From: Blastococcus fimeti
GTDB lineage: Bacteria > Actinomycetota > Actinomycetes > Mycobacteriales > Geodermatophilaceae
Direction of reading: 5' to 3'
NCBI GenBank assembly: GCA_900102115.1
Contig: FNAW01000001.1
Span: 845,981-909,980, forward strand
DNA length: 64,000 nt
Below the pieces are notes generated by a model that was not told where the DNA came from, searched no databases, and saw only the letters and a program-made list of their open reading frames with translations. Of this stretch, positions 8,819-17,209 are shown piece by piece. Numbering within the stretch: the stretch's first letter is position 1; each line of letters opens with the position of its first letter. The position numbers and the translations under genes were made by a program.

Positions 8819-10450
8819 GTGAGCGAACCCCCGCGCAGTTCGCCCGAGCTCGCTGCTGCGGTCCGGGCAGCCGCCTCCGGCAGCCACCTCGAGGCAACCC
8901 TGCACGAGGTCGTCCGTGCCGCCGTCCACCACGTGGACGCGACGTACGGCGCGCTGGGCGTGCTCAGCGCCGACGGCCGGCGGCTGGACCGGTTCGTCAT
9001 CGAGGGCATGGACGACGACGCCCGACGACGCATCGGCACACCACCGGCCGGCGAGGGACTGCTCGGACTGCTCGTCGCGGAGCCGGTCGCGCTGCGCCTG
9101 GACGACCTGGCCGATCACCCGGCCTTCCGCGGGTTCCCCGACGGGCACCCGCCGATGCGCTCGTTCCTCGGCGTCCCGGTGTGCGTGGGCGATGCGGTCT
9201 TCGGCAACCTCTACCTCACCGAGAAGCGCTCCGGCGGCCCCTTCACCGACGCCGACGTGGAGGTCACGCAGTCCCTGGCCGCCGTCGCCGGGCTGGCCAT
9301 CGAGAACGCGCGGCTGCTGGAGCGGGCAGAGCGGCGGCGCGCCTGGGCCCAGGTCGGCATGGACATCTCGACGACACTGCTGGCCGGTGGGGACCCCGAC
9401 GAGGTGCTGCGCATCGCGACGACGCGGATCGCCGAGCTGTCGCAGGCACAGGCCGGCGGCGTGCTGGTCCCGGTGCCGGGGGACGACGAGACGCTCCGCA
9501 TCGTGGTGGCCTTCGGCCCGCGGGGCGACGACGCCGAGGGCGTGCGCGTGCCCCTGGACGACCCGATCCTCCGTGCGGCGCACCGCTCCGGCGTCGCGAG
9601 GCTGATCACCGACGAGGAGTTCCAGCGGCTGGCCGGCTCCGCCCCCGCGCTCGCCGAGCAGTTCTCCCAGGAGTACGGCCCTGCCATGCTGATCCCCGTG
9701 GGCGGCCCTCCGGCGCTGGGCACGCTGGCCGTGCTGCGCCACCGCGACAGCGACCCCTTCGAGCCCGAGCTGCTCGACCTCGCCGCCGCCTTCGCGGCTC
9801 AGGCGACGGTGGCCCTGGAGCTGGTCCGCAGCCAGCAGCGGGAACGCCGCCTGCAGGTGCAGGCCGACCGCGACCGGATCGCCCGCGACCTGCACGACCA
9901 CGTGGTGCAGCGGATCTTCGCCACCGCCCTCGCGCTGGACCGGATCGCCCGCACCGTCGAGGCCGAGTCGCCGGTGCTGGCGGCCCGGCTCGCCGAGCGG
10001 GTCGACGAGCTCGACGGCACCATCTCGCGCATCCGCACGTCGATCTTCGAGCTGCAGCACCAGGACGCCTCGCCCGAGGGGGTGCGGCACCGGCTGGTCG
10101 ACGTGGTCCGCTCCGTGATCGACGGGCACGGCCTGCGGCCGGACCTCCGGGTGCACGGCGAGATCGAGGACCTGTCGGCGGAGCTCGTGCACGACGTCGT
10201 GGCGACGGTGCGCGAGCTGGTCACCAACGTGGTCCGGCACGCCTCCGCCGAACGGGTCACCGTCACAGTCACCGTCACCGACGACGTCCGCGTGCAGGTC
10301 ACCGACGACGGCCGCGGCCTCCCGGCGATCACCGTGCGCAGCGGGCTGGCCAATCTGGCCGACCGCGCCGAACGACGCGGTGGGCGCCTCGTCGCCACCG
10401 GCGGGCCGTCCGGCAGCGAGGTCGAGTGGACGGTCCCGGTCCAGCGCTGA
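8819..10450 (+). CDS. DevS/DosS-like sensor histidine kinase (GAF-GAF-HisKA_3-HATPase)
   Basis: A 543-residue soluble kinase. GAF 1 (about 20-165) contains HPPMRSFLGVPVCVGDAVFGNLYLTEK, very like the heme-binding GAF-A of mycobacterial DevS/DosT. GAF 2 follows (about 180-335). The HisKA_3 box DRDRIARDLHDHVVQRIF places the phospho-His at H359. HATPase_c has VRELVTNVVRHA and VTDDGRGL. GTG start at 8819 after GGGAGGAG. In the DevS family, GAF-A senses O2, NO or CO through heme; heme here is inferred, since the proximal His cannot be proved without alignment. Partners are the Usp protein upstream and the NarL-type regulator convergent downstream. Confidence 0.88.
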   Translation: MSEPPRSSPELAAAVRAAASGSHLEATLHEVVRAAVHHVDATYGALGVLSADGRRLDRFVIEGMDDDARRRIGTPPAGEGLLGLLVAEPVALRLDDLADHPAFRGFPDGHPPMRSFLGVPVCVGDAVFGNLYLTEKRSGGPFTDADVEVTQSLAAVAGLAIENARLLERAERRRAWAQVGMDISTTLLAGGDPDEVLRIATTRIAELSQAQAGGVLVPVPGDDETLRIVVAFGPRGDDAEGVRVPLDDPILRAAHRSGVARLITDEEFQRLAGSAPALAEQFSQEYGPAMLIPVGGPPALGTLAVLRHRDSDPFEPELLDLAAAFAAQATVALELVRSQQRERRLQVQADRDRIARDLHDHVVQRIFATALALDRIARTVEAESPVLAARLAERVDELDGTISRIRTSIFELQHQDASPEGVRHRLVDVVRSVIDGHGLRPDLRVHGEIEDLSAELVHDVVATVRELVTNVVRHASAERVTVTVTVTDDVRVQVTDDGRGLPAITVRSGLANLADRAERRGGRLVATGGPSGSEVEWTVPVQR

Positions 10451-10456
10451 CCGCGC

Positions 10457-11113
10457 TCAGCCGGCCGGCGCCTCCCGCAGCTGCGTGGCGAGGATCGCCG
10501 CCTGCGTCCGCCGCTCGAGCCCGAGCTTGGCCAGCAGGTGGCTGGTGTAGTTCTTCACCGTCTTCTCGGCCAGCCCCATGCGGTCGCCGATCTGCCGGTT
10601 GGTCAGGCCCTCCCCGATCAGCCGCAGCACGATCCGCTCCTGGTCGGTGAGCAGCGCCAGCCGGTCGGCCCCCGCGGGCGCAGGCGTGCGCGGGCGGGGC
10701 CGGGCAGGTCCGACCTCCTCCAGCAGCGTCCCGCCCGCGGCCACCGTGTGGACGGCGGAGACCAGGGCGGGGCCGCGCACCTGCTTGAGGAGGAAACCCG
10801 TCGCCCCGGCCAGCACGGCCGCATCCCGCGCCTCGGGCTCGGAGAAGCTGGTCAGCACCAGGCAGGGCAGCCCCGGGATCCGCTGCCGCAGGGAGCGGCA
10901 GAGGTCCGCGCCGCTGCCGTCGGGCAGCCGCATGTCCAGGACGACGACGTCGGGACGGACGGCGGGAACGCGGGCCAGGGCCTCGGCCACCGACCCCGCC
11001 TCACCGGCCACGACCAGGTGCGGGTCGTCCTCGAGGACCTCGGCAACCCCCCGGCGGACCACCTCGTGGTCGTCGACGAGGAACACGCGCACGGTGGCCG
11101 CCTGCTCGGTCAC
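10457..11113 (-). CDS. DevR/DosR-like NarL-family response regulator
   Basis: A 218-residue response regulator. The receiver has DD at 14-15, phospho-acceptor D60 in [21 protein letters not shown] and the conserved Lys in FLLKQVRG. The LuxR-type HTH (about 152-215) reads [52 protein letters not shown], close to the DNA-binding end of mycobacterial DevR/DosR. It is convergent with the kinase, with only 6 bases between stops, so they are a likely pair but not co-transcribed. The inferred target is the box at 8144-8157. Confidence 0.88.
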   Translation of the reverse strand: MTEQAATVRVFLVDDHEVVRRGVAEVLEDDPHLVVAGEAGSVAEALARVPAVRPDVVVLDMRLPDGSGADLCRSLRQRIPGLPCLVLTSFSEPEARDAAVLAGATGFLLKQVRGPALVSAVHTVAAGGTLLEEVGPARPRPRTPAPAGADRLALLTDQERIVLRLIGEGLTNRQIGDRMGLAEKTVKNYTSHLLAKLGLERRTQAAILATQLREAPAG

Positions 11114-11161
11114 GACTGCCTCCCAGCCCGTTGCGACCCGGGAAGCAGAGCGTAGGCGGTA

Positions 11162-12208
11162 TCAGGCGGGGAGCAACAGCGCCGCGTACAGCGTCAGGCC
11201 CGGTCCGAACGCCATGGCCACCACCGGGCCGTCGACGTCGGCCATCTCCTGCAGGACCAGCAGCACCGTGGCGGACGAGCAGTTCCCGTGCTCGGAGAGC
11301 ACCCGGCGGGAGGCCGCCACCTGCTCCTCGGCCAGGCCCAGCTCGTCGCGGACGACGTCGATGATCCGCGGCCCGCCCGGGTGGACGGCCCAGCCGGCCA
11401 CGTCCTCGGCGCGCAGACCGGCGCCGGCCAGCAGTTCGTCGACGACCTCGCCGACGTGCTTCGACAGCACGTCGGGCACCCGCGGGGACAGGCCCATGCG
11501 GAAGCCCAGGTCGGTGACGTCCCAGGTCATCAGGTCGGCGGTGGAGGCGTCGGTGCGGGCGACCACGCCCGCGAGCCGGCGGCCCCGGCCGGCCCCGGGC
11601 TCGACCACGATCGCGGCCGCGGCGTCGGAGAAGAGCGCATGGGCGACAACCTGCTCCAGGTCCCGCGCGGCGGGCTGGACGTGCAGGCTGGTCAGCTCGC
11701 AGCAGAGCAGCACCGCGGGCCGGGAGCGCGCGGCGACGAAGTCGCCTACCGCGGCCAGGCCGGGGATCGCGGCGTAGCACCCCATGTGGCCGATCAGCAG
11801 GCGCTGCAGCCCCGGCGGCATGCCGAGGTCGCTGGCCAACCGGATGTCCAGGCCCGGGGTGGCGTACCCGGTGCAGGTGGCGACGGCGAAGAGCCCGACG
11901 TCGGCCGGCGCCAGCCCGGCGGCGTCCAGTGCTCCCGCCACGGCCTGCTTGCCCAGCGGCAGAGCCTCCTGGATGAACCGGGTCATCCGCGCGCCGGTGC
12001 CCCAGCTGCTGAGGTCCTCGTCCACGGGGTTGGCCACCGCATGCCGGCGGCGCACACCGGCGCCCATGAAGATCCGCTCGGCGGCGCGCACACCCTCGTA
12101 GTGGGCCGCGAAGAAGCCGTCCCAGGCGGCCCGCTGATCCAGTGCGGCGGGCAACGCGGAGCCGGCACCGGTCAGGACGGCGGCGCTCACTGCCGCTCCG
12201 CGGCGCAC
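11162..12208 (-). CDS. Type III polyketide synthase (chalcone/stilbene synthase family)
   Basis: A protein of about 348 residues with the CHS-fold triad: Cys144 in GHMGCYAAIPGL, His276 in AVHPGGP and Asn309 in EHGNCSSATV. Such enzymes extend acyl-CoA starters with malonyl-CoA and cyclise to pyrones or resorcinols; starter and product cannot be read here. The frame begins with a GTG at 12208. A second GTG at 12190 has a better-placed GGAG and is an equally good start (342 residues). It lies 51 bases downstream of a methyltransferase on the same strand, a common type III PKS partner, so a methylated alkylpyrone or alkylresorcinol is a reasonable guess. Confidence 0.88.
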   Translation of the reverse strand: MRRGAAVSAAVLTGAGSALPAALDQRAAWDGFFAAHYEGVRAAERIFMGAGVRRRHAVANPVDEDLSSWGTGARMTRFIQEALPLGKQAVAGALDAAGLAPADVGLFAVATCTGYATPGLDIRLASDLGMPPGLQRLLIGHMGCYAAIPGLAAVGDFVAARSRPAVLLCCELTSLHVQPAARDLEQVVAHALFSDAAAAIVVEPGAGRGRRLAGVVARTDASTADLMTWDVTDLGFRMGLSPRVPDVLSKHVGEVVDELLAGAGLRAEDVAGWAVHPGGPRIIDVVRDELGLAEEQVAASRRVLSEHGNCSSATVLLVLQEMADVDGPVVAMAFGPGLTLYAALLLPA

Positions 12209-12259
12209 CGGTTCGAGGTCATGACTCGACGGTACGTGCGGCTTTCCGGCGCCGCCCGC

Positions 12260-12967
12260 TCACCGCTTCCGCCCGTAGCCGGCGAAGAGCACGGCCGTCG
12301 TCGGCAGCGGCTTCATGCGCACACCGCTGCGCCGCCCGCGTCGCCAGGCGACGACGTCGCGGATCGAGGGCCGCAGACCCACCAGCCGCAGGTCGAGGCC
12401 CAACCGGTCGGCGGCCGCCAGCAGGCGCGGGCGGTCGACGAACAGCGCCGGGTCGTGGATGCCCGGAGGCGGCCCACCGGGTACCCGCTCGAGGATCCGG
12501 ACCGCGATCAGGTCGGCGAGCCAGGTCGCGGCGATCGAGTCGATGACCAGGGTGCCGCCCGGGCGCAGCAGCCGCGCCGCCTCGGCGAGCACGGCGACGT
12601 CGTCGTCGACGTGCTCGAGGATCTCCCCGGCGACGACCACATCGGCGCACCCGTCCACCAGCGGGACCGCGAGCACCGACGCCCGCACCGGCAGGACGCC
12701 GTGCTCCCGGGCGAGGACCAGGCCGGGCAGTCCCAGGTCGACGCCGACGTGCCGGTAGCCCAGCCGGGCGGCGTGCGGGGCCATCAGCCCGCCACCGCAG
12801 GCGAGATCGACCAGCACCGAGCCCGGCCGGTCCGCGGGCGGGATGTGCTCCGCACGCGAGGCGGCCAGCCAGTGCAGCATCGCGAAACCCCCGACGCCCT
12901 CCCACCACTCGTCGGCCAGCTCGTCGTACTGCGCCGGGTCGTTGCGCGGGAGGGACGTCGACGGCAC
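12260..12967 (-). CDS. Class I SAM-dependent methyltransferase (UbiG-like)
   Basis: A 235-residue methyltransferase. SAM motif I is VLVDLACGGGLMAPHAARLG, followed by the acidic end of strand 2 (VGVDLG) and the UbiG/UbiE-like motif GEILEHVDD. LLRPGGTLVIDS is the usual post-motif strand. The start is the GTG at 12967 (VPSTSLPRNDPAQYDELADEWW), 5 bases after the stop of the DUF3140 gene; the longer frame would overlap it. Family members O- or C-methylate polyketide or quinone rings. Placed directly before a type III PKS, it most likely methylates that product. Substrate not proven. Confidence 0.82.
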   Translation of the reverse strand: MPSTSLPRNDPAQYDELADEWWEGVGGFAMLHWLAASRAEHIPPADRPGSVLVDLACGGGLMAPHAARLGYRHVGVDLGLPGLVLAREHGVLPVRASVLAVPLVDGCADVVVAGEILEHVDDDVAVLAEAARLLRPGGTLVIDSIAATWLADLIAVRILERVPGGPPPGIHDPALFVDRPRLLAAADRLGLDLRLVGLRPSIRDVVAWRRGRRSGVRMKPLPTTAVLFAGYGRKR

Positions 12968-12972
12968 CAGGG

Positions 12973-13314
12973 CTAGCCCTTCTTCAGGGGGTCGTGCCCC
13001 CAGTTCATCAGGGAGTACCGCCACCTCGACGTCTCGACGTCCTCCGTGGCCGGCTCCTGGGCCAGATGACGCCGAACGTAGCCGTGCACCTTCCGCATGT
13101 GGGCGAGGTCGTCGTCGGTCAGGTCGTCCTTCTTCGTGCGCAGCAGGTCGACGATCCGGCGGCCGGACGCGTGCCCGGTGGACTCGCCGTCACCGTCCTT
13201 CTGCCCCACGGCACGGGACTCGTCGGTGCCGAGCCACGTCTCGAGCTCGCTCGCGGTCATGTTCACCGCCTCGCCGAACTCGCGCCTGATCGTGTCGGGG
13301 TCCTCGGCTGCCAT
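12973..13314 (-). CDS. DUF3140 family protein
   Basis: A 113-residue protein of the actinobacterial DUF3140 type: it begins REFGEAVNMTASELETWL and has charged helices including RIVDLLRTKKDDLTDDDLAHMRKVHGYVRRHLAQ. The C-terminus is basic (WRYSLMNWGHDPLKKG). The function is unknown; the pattern of short charged helices resembles small DNA-associated proteins. ATG at 13314 with GGAGG 7 bases upstream. It is the first gene of the DUF3140/methyltransferase/PKS operon, 5 bases before the methyltransferase. The functional link to the PKS is unclear. Confidence 0.75.
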   Translation of the reverse strand: MAAEDPDTIRREFGEAVNMTASELETWLGTDESRAVGQKDGDGESTGHASGRRIVDLLRTKKDDLTDDDLAHMRKVHGYVRRHLAQEPATEDVETSRWRYSLMNWGHDPLKKG

Positions 13315-13419
13315 CGGTCCTCCGCTCGGGTCGTCGTCCTCCGGTACCGCCGGCGGGACGGGCGGAAACGGCGGTCTGGTACTGCTGATCACCCGCACGT
13401 GCCATCCCCGGAGGTTCCC

Positions 13420-14346
13420 GTGTCCGTCACCGTCGTCGGCAGCGTCAACGAGGACGTGCTCGTCGCCGTCGACCGGCTGCCCGGCCGCGGCGAGACCGTG
13501 GTCGGCCGGTCGGTCACCCGGGCGCCCGGGGGCAAGGGCGCCAACCAGGCCGCGGCCGCGGGCCTGCTCGGGCCCGGGGTGCACATGGTCGGCCGGGTCG
13601 GCGAGGACGCCGCCGGCGACCGCCAGCTGGCGGCGCTGGCCGGCTCGCGGGTCAACGTGAGCCGGGTGCACCGCACGCCGGGGCTGCCCACCGGCACGGC
13701 GACCATCCCGGTCGAGGACGGCAGCGGGGAGAACCTCATCGTCGTGCAGCCGGGCGCCAACGAGGCGCTCACCCCCGAGGACGTCGACGTCGAGCCCGTG
13801 CACCGCGCCGACGTGCTGCTGCTCCAGCTCGAGGTGCCGATGGAGACGGTCGTGGCCGCCGCTGCGGCCGCCCGCGGGACCGTCGTCCTCACGCCCGCGC
13901 CGCCTCGGCCCCTCCCGGAGGCCCTCCTCGCCCGCGTCGACGTCCTGGTCCCCAACGAGCACGAGCTGGTGCAGCTGGCCGGAGCCCTGCCCGACGAGCG
14001 GACCCCGGCGCAGCTCGCCGCGCTGGCCTCCGGTCTCGGCGCCGGTGCGGTCGTGGTGACGCTCGGCGCGCGCGGCGCCCTGGTGGTGCCGGCGGACGGC
14101 TCGCCCGCGCTGCTGCAGCCACCGCCGGAGGTCCGGCCGGTCGACACGACCGGCGCCGGGGACTGCTTCACCGGCGCGCTGGCGCAGGCGCTCGCCGGTG
14201 GCCAGGAGCTGCCGGCGGCCGTCCGCTACGCCGTCACGGCCGCCGCCCTGTCCACCACCGGCGCGGGTGCCCGGGGCGGCCTGCCCGGGGACGACGAGGT
14301 GCAGGCGGCGCTCCCGCGGGTGCCGCAGGCGACCGAGGTGGGCTGA
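13420..14346 (+). CDS. rbsK: Ribokinase (PfkB family)
   Basis: A 308-residue PfkB-family sugar kinase. The N-terminal signature VTVVGSVNEDVLVAVDRLPGRGETV and the substrate loop APGGKGANQAAAAGLLG are both ribokinase-like. The catalytic and anion-hole motif near the C-terminus is DTTGAGDCFTGALA, with catalytic Asp in GAGD. It phosphorylates ribose (or a related sugar) on O5. GTG start at 13420 with GGAGG at 13410-13414. No ribose transporter or regulator lies beside it, so it is a stand-alone kinase, and related sugars cannot be excluded. Confidence 0.88.
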   Translation: MSVTVVGSVNEDVLVAVDRLPGRGETVVGRSVTRAPGGKGANQAAAAGLLGPGVHMVGRVGEDAAGDRQLAALAGSRVNVSRVHRTPGLPTGTATIPVEDGSGENLIVVQPGANEALTPEDVDVEPVHRADVLLLQLEVPMETVVAAAAAARGTVVLTPAPPRPLPEALLARVDVLVPNEHELVQLAGALPDERTPAQLAALASGLGAGAVVVTLGARGALVVPADGSPALLQPPPEVRPVDTTGAGDCFTGALAQALAGGQELPAAVRYAVTAAALSTTGAGARGGLPGDDEVQAALPRVPQATEVG

Positions 14347-14417
14347 CGGTTTCCGGCGCGGGTGGTTGCGGGCACAGGCCCCGACGACCCGATCCGAGTT
14401 CCGAGGAGGACCCCAGG

Positions 14418-14567
14418 ATGACCGAGCCCGAGCGCGCTCCCGACGTCGACCAGCCCGACGGTGGTGCACCGTCCCGCGAGGCCGACGGCACCGGCAGGAC
14501 GCCGCACCCGGACGAGCCGGCCGAGGGCAAGGAGCTCGAGGGCGGCGCCGACACCCCCGACGTCTGA
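14418..14567 (+). CDS. Tiny acidic disordered protein (49 aa)
   Basis: A 49-residue protein beginning MTEPERAPDVDQPDGG, rich in Asp, Glu, Pro and Gly, with no hydrophobic segment or Cys. ATG with a strong GAGGAGGA 8 bases upstream, which argues for real translation. It is one of several similar tiny acidic proteins in this window (15609, 17045, 19655, 44199). The family is not recognised; a stress or hydrophilin-like role is only a guess. Confidence 0.6.
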   Translation: MTEPERAPDVDQPDGGAPSREADGTGRTPHPDEPAEGKELEGGADTPDV

Positions 14568-14587
14568 CCACGGGCCGGACCGCCGCG

Positions 14588-14625
14588 CTCGCGGACGATC
14601 CGGTCCGCCATACTCGCGGACGATC
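14588..14625. repeat. 13-bp direct repeat before the ZnuA-like gene
   Basis: CTCGCGGACGATC occurs at 14588-14600 and again at 14613-14625, exactly 25 bases apart, just upstream of the GTG at 14650. The spacing and position suggest a regulator site or promoter duplication. Confidence 0.4.
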
Positions 14626-14649
14626 TCGGTCGTCGGCCATGGAGGACGC

Positions 14650-15519
14650 GTGCGGCACGCCATCCTCCGCGCCGGGCTGCCGCTGCTGGCCCTGCTGGCG
14701 CTCACCGGCTGCTCCGGCGGGAGCGCCGCGGACAGCGAGGCCGCCGTCTCCTCCGGGGACGCGTCGGCCTGCCCCGGGGAGGTGCTCGACGTGGTCGTGT
14801 CCGTCGGGGCGTGGAGCGACGTCGTCCGTCGGCTGGGCGGGGACTGCGCGACGGTCACCACGATCGCCCCGGACACCGAGGCACCGGCGGAGGTGGTGCC
14901 CGCCGACCGGGCGGCCTTCGACGCGGCCGACCTCGTCGTGCTCAACGGGGCGCGCCTGGACGGCTGGGCGGCGGACGCGGTGGCGGCGGCCGGCGACCCG
15001 GTCGTGGTCAGCGCCGCCGAGGTGGCCGGTGCCGACGGCCGGGGGAGCGATCCGCACCTCTGGTACGACCCCGCCGTCGTCCCGGAGGTGGCGCGCGCGG
15101 TGGCGCAGGAGCTGGCCGGCCTCTCCCCCGACGCCGAGCCCTACTTCGCCGCGCAGCACACCGCCTGGACCACCGAGCTGCAGCCGTGGCTCGAGGCGAT
15201 CGCGGCGCTCGAGGCCGGGGCGGACGGGCGCACCTTCGCCGCGACCGGTGCGGTGTTCGGCCGGCTCGCCGAGGCCATGGGCCTGACCGACGTGACCCCC
15301 GAGGACCCGGCCGAGCTCGAGGCGGTCCTGCGCGACGGCACCGTGGACGTCCTCGTCCAGGTCGGCGACGAGCTGCCCGACCGGCTGGCCGAGGCCGCCG
15401 AGGACGCCGAGGTCCCCGTGGTAGCGATCAGCGAGGCGCCCGCCGAGGACGCGCCATTCGTGGAATGGCAGCTCGCCCAGCTCGGTGCGCTGGCCGACGC
15501 CCTCGCGGAAGGGCGCTGA
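14650..15519 (+). CDS. ZnuA-like (cluster 9) metal-binding lipoprotein, degenerate ligands
   Basis: A 289-residue exported lipoprotein: a signal peptide ends in the lipobox LTGC, then the two-lobe fold of Zn/Mn ABC solute-binding proteins. DPHLWYDP keeps one typical His. However, the usual first-ligand segment (PHxYEP type) reads PDTEAPAE, and the HDAFGY-type segment reads GAVFGRLA, so two of the three His ligands seem lost. There is no permease or ATPase gene beside it. It may bind a different metal or serve as an orphan binding or sensing protein. GTG start preceded by GGAGG. Confidence 0.7.
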   Translation: MRHAILRAGLPLLALLALTGCSGGSAADSEAAVSSGDASACPGEVLDVVVSVGAWSDVVRRLGGDCATVTTIAPDTEAPAEVVPADRAAFDAADLVVLNGARLDGWAADAVAAAGDPVVVSAAEVAGADGRGSDPHLWYDPAVVPEVARAVAQELAGLSPDAEPYFAAQHTAWTTELQPWLEAIAALEAGADGRTFAATGAVFGRLAEAMGLTDVTPEDPAELEAVLRDGTVDVLVQVGDELPDRLAEAAEDAEVPVVAISEAPAEDAPFVEWQLAQLGALADALAEGR

Positions 15520-15608
15520 CCGGGCAGTGATCGAGATCTCTCCTCCGAGCTGGTGATTTCCGGTTCCTGCCCGGTTCTCGCGGCCACCGCGGGGGCAGGG
15601 TGGGCTCC

Positions 15609-15743
15609 ATGGACGACCAGCGCGAATCCCGGGCAGCAGACTCCACCCCGCAGACCTCCGGCGACGAGCCGTCGGCCGAGGCATCCACCGCGGCGACGGT
15701 GGCCCGGATGCTGGCCAACCCGCGGCGGGTGCGCCGCTCCTGA
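15609..15743 (+). CDS. Small protein (44 aa), acidic N-terminus and basic C-terminus
   Basis: A 44-residue frame starting MDDQRESRAADSTPQ and ending RMLANPRRVRRS. The N-terminal two thirds are Ser/Glu/Asp-rich and disordered; the end is a short basic helix. A GGGTGG sequence precedes the ATG. Not recognised. It is shorter than 60 codons and supported only by composition and position, so it may be spurious. Confidence 0.4.
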   Translation: MDDQRESRAADSTPQTSGDEPSAEASTAATVARMLANPRRVRRS

Positions 15744-15897
15744 CCCGGCCGGCCGTCATCGTGCTCACCCAGGGTGACCACAACGGCCCCAGGCGACCGT
15801 CCCGCCACGAACAACCCGTTGTCCCCTCGTCACTCAGAGCAATCATCGTCGGCGTGCCGCGAACTGCTCCGTCACGCGCTGGGGCACCATCGCTGAC

Positions 15898-16524
15898 GTG
15901 ACCGCCGCCATGCACCTCACCGCCGTCGACGACATCGCGGCCCCGGTCCGCCGGAGCCGGGCGGAGCGTCAGGCGATCGTGCTCGACACCGCGGAGCGGC
16001 TGTTCTCCAGCCGCAGCTCGCGCAGCGTCGGCATGGACGAGCTGGTCCGCGAGACCGGCCTGGGCAAGATGACCGTCTACCGGCTCTTCAAGAGCAAGGA
16101 CGACCTGGTCGGCGCCTACCTCACCCGCAAGGCCGCCACGGTGCTCGGCCTCATCGACGCCGACCTGATCCGCCTCGAGGACGACCCCCGCGCCGCCCTG
16201 CTGTCGGTCGTCGACGCCGTCGAGCGCGACGTCACCCGCACCGGCTTCCGCGGCTGCCCGTTCACCAACGTGAGCAGCGAGTACGACGACCCCCAGCACC
16301 CGGCCCGCAGCGCGGCCGCCGACTACAAGTTCGAGCTGCACGCCCGGCTCGAGCGGCTGACCGACCAGATCGTCCCGGGCGCCGGCGAGGACCTCGCCGC
16401 GCAGCTGCACCTCATCATCGACGGGATGTACCTGTCCGGCGGGCTCCTCGGGCCCGACGGACCGGCCTCGCACGGCCGCCGGCTGGCCGAGAAGCTCATC
16501 GACGCGGCGGTCGCCCGCGCCTGA
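15898..16524 (+). CDS. TetR-family transcriptional regulator
   Basis: A 208-residue TetR regulator. The HTH (about 20-65) reads SRAERQAIVLDTAERLF...SVGMDELVRETGLGKMTVYRLFKSKDDLVGAYL, typical of the family. The ligand domain includes GFRGCPFTNVSSEYDD, as in AcrR-like regulators that sense small hydrophobic molecules. GTG at 15898; an ATG at 15910 is an alternative start. No divergent efflux gene is adjacent, so the target is unknown. The 150 bases upstream hold no obvious palindrome. Confidence 0.88.
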   Translation: MTAAMHLTAVDDIAAPVRRSRAERQAIVLDTAERLFSSRSSRSVGMDELVRETGLGKMTVYRLFKSKDDLVGAYLTRKAATVLGLIDADLIRLEDDPRAALLSVVDAVERDVTRTGFRGCPFTNVSSEYDDPQHPARSAAADYKFELHARLERLTDQIVPGAGEDLAAQLHLIIDGMYLSGGLLGPDGPASHGRRLAEKLIDAAVARA

Positions 16525-16568
16525 TCGGCCAATCGGCGGGACCGGCCGTCCCACCGCACCATGGTCCG

Positions 16569-17000
16569 GTGACGAACGACCGGACCCGCCCCGATCTCGA
16601 CGACACCACGGTCGAGGCGCTGGGCAAGCTCTCCGAGGCCCTGGAGACCGTCGACCAGGCCCGCGGCTTCCTCTACGCCTTCCACCAGCTCACCGGGAAG
16701 GCCGACCGCCTCCTGCAGGAGTCGGTCGAGCTGTTCGAGCAGGCCGGCGCCGATCAGCTGGCGGCGGACCTCGAGCGCGACCTGGTCGGCCGCAACGTCA
16801 TCGCCGACCGGTGGACCTTCCAGATCGTCGAGGACTTCGACGCCGGGTACTGGGGCGCCTTCCGCAGCTACGACGCCCGTGCCCGCGAGGAGCTCTCCGG
16901 CGGGGACCGGCACGTGTTCGAGGCGCGGATGAAGCAGCGCGAGCGCACCCAGGGCCACCCCCGCCACGAAGCCGGCCCCGCGCTCTCCGACCAGGCCTGA
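16569..17000 (+). CDS. Conserved hypothetical protein (helical, 143 aa)
   Basis: A 143-residue cytoplasmic protein, mostly helical: DDTTVEALGKLSEALETVDQARGFLYAFHQLTGKADRLLQESVELFEQAGADQLAADLERDLVGRNVIADRWTFQIVEDFDAGYWGAF. The Trp/Tyr-rich segment WTFQIVEDFDAGYWGAFRSYD and the charged tail are distinctive. I have seen the type in actinobacteria without a function. It is followed on the same strand by a tiny acidic protein and a LapA-like protein, a possible operon. Confidence 0.65.
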   Translation: MTNDRTRPDLDDTTVEALGKLSEALETVDQARGFLYAFHQLTGKADRLLQESVELFEQAGADQLAADLERDLVGRNVIADRWTFQIVEDFDAGYWGAFRSYDARAREELSGGDRHVFEARMKQRERTQGHPRHEAGPALSDQA

Positions 17001-17044
17001 TCCGTTTCCCCGCCCGCCCTGGCGGGCAGAACCGGAGGGTGACC

Positions 17045-17209
17045 ATGCCCGACGAGAACAGCGCAGGTTCCGACCGCGAGGCCAAGCCCCTCGGAGCCGA
17101 GAAGGCGCCCGGCGAGGACCGGGAGTCGCTCGGGGACGTCAAGGGCTCCACCGACGGCATCGCGGGCCCGGCCTATCCGCCCGCAGACACCGAACCGGAC
17201 GCACAGTGA
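17045..17209 (+). CDS. Tiny acidic hydrophilic protein (54 aa)
   Basis: A 54-residue protein (starts MPDENSAGSDREAKPL) made of charged and small residues, with no hydrophobic core. A strong GGAGGG (17033-17038) precedes the ATG. Its stop overlaps the GTG of the LapA-like gene (GTGA), so the two are translationally coupled, the best evidence that it is real. Function unknown. Confidence 0.65.
   Translation: MPDENSAGSDREAKPLGAEKAPGEDRESLGDVKGSTDGIAGPAYPPADTEPDAQ

Noticed and set aside
12973..16554. A 1193-codon open frame on the minus strand
   Set aside because: Only its last 113 codons (DUF3140) look like a protein; the rest is antisense to ribokinase, ZnuA-like and TetR genes with typical high-GC shadow composition.
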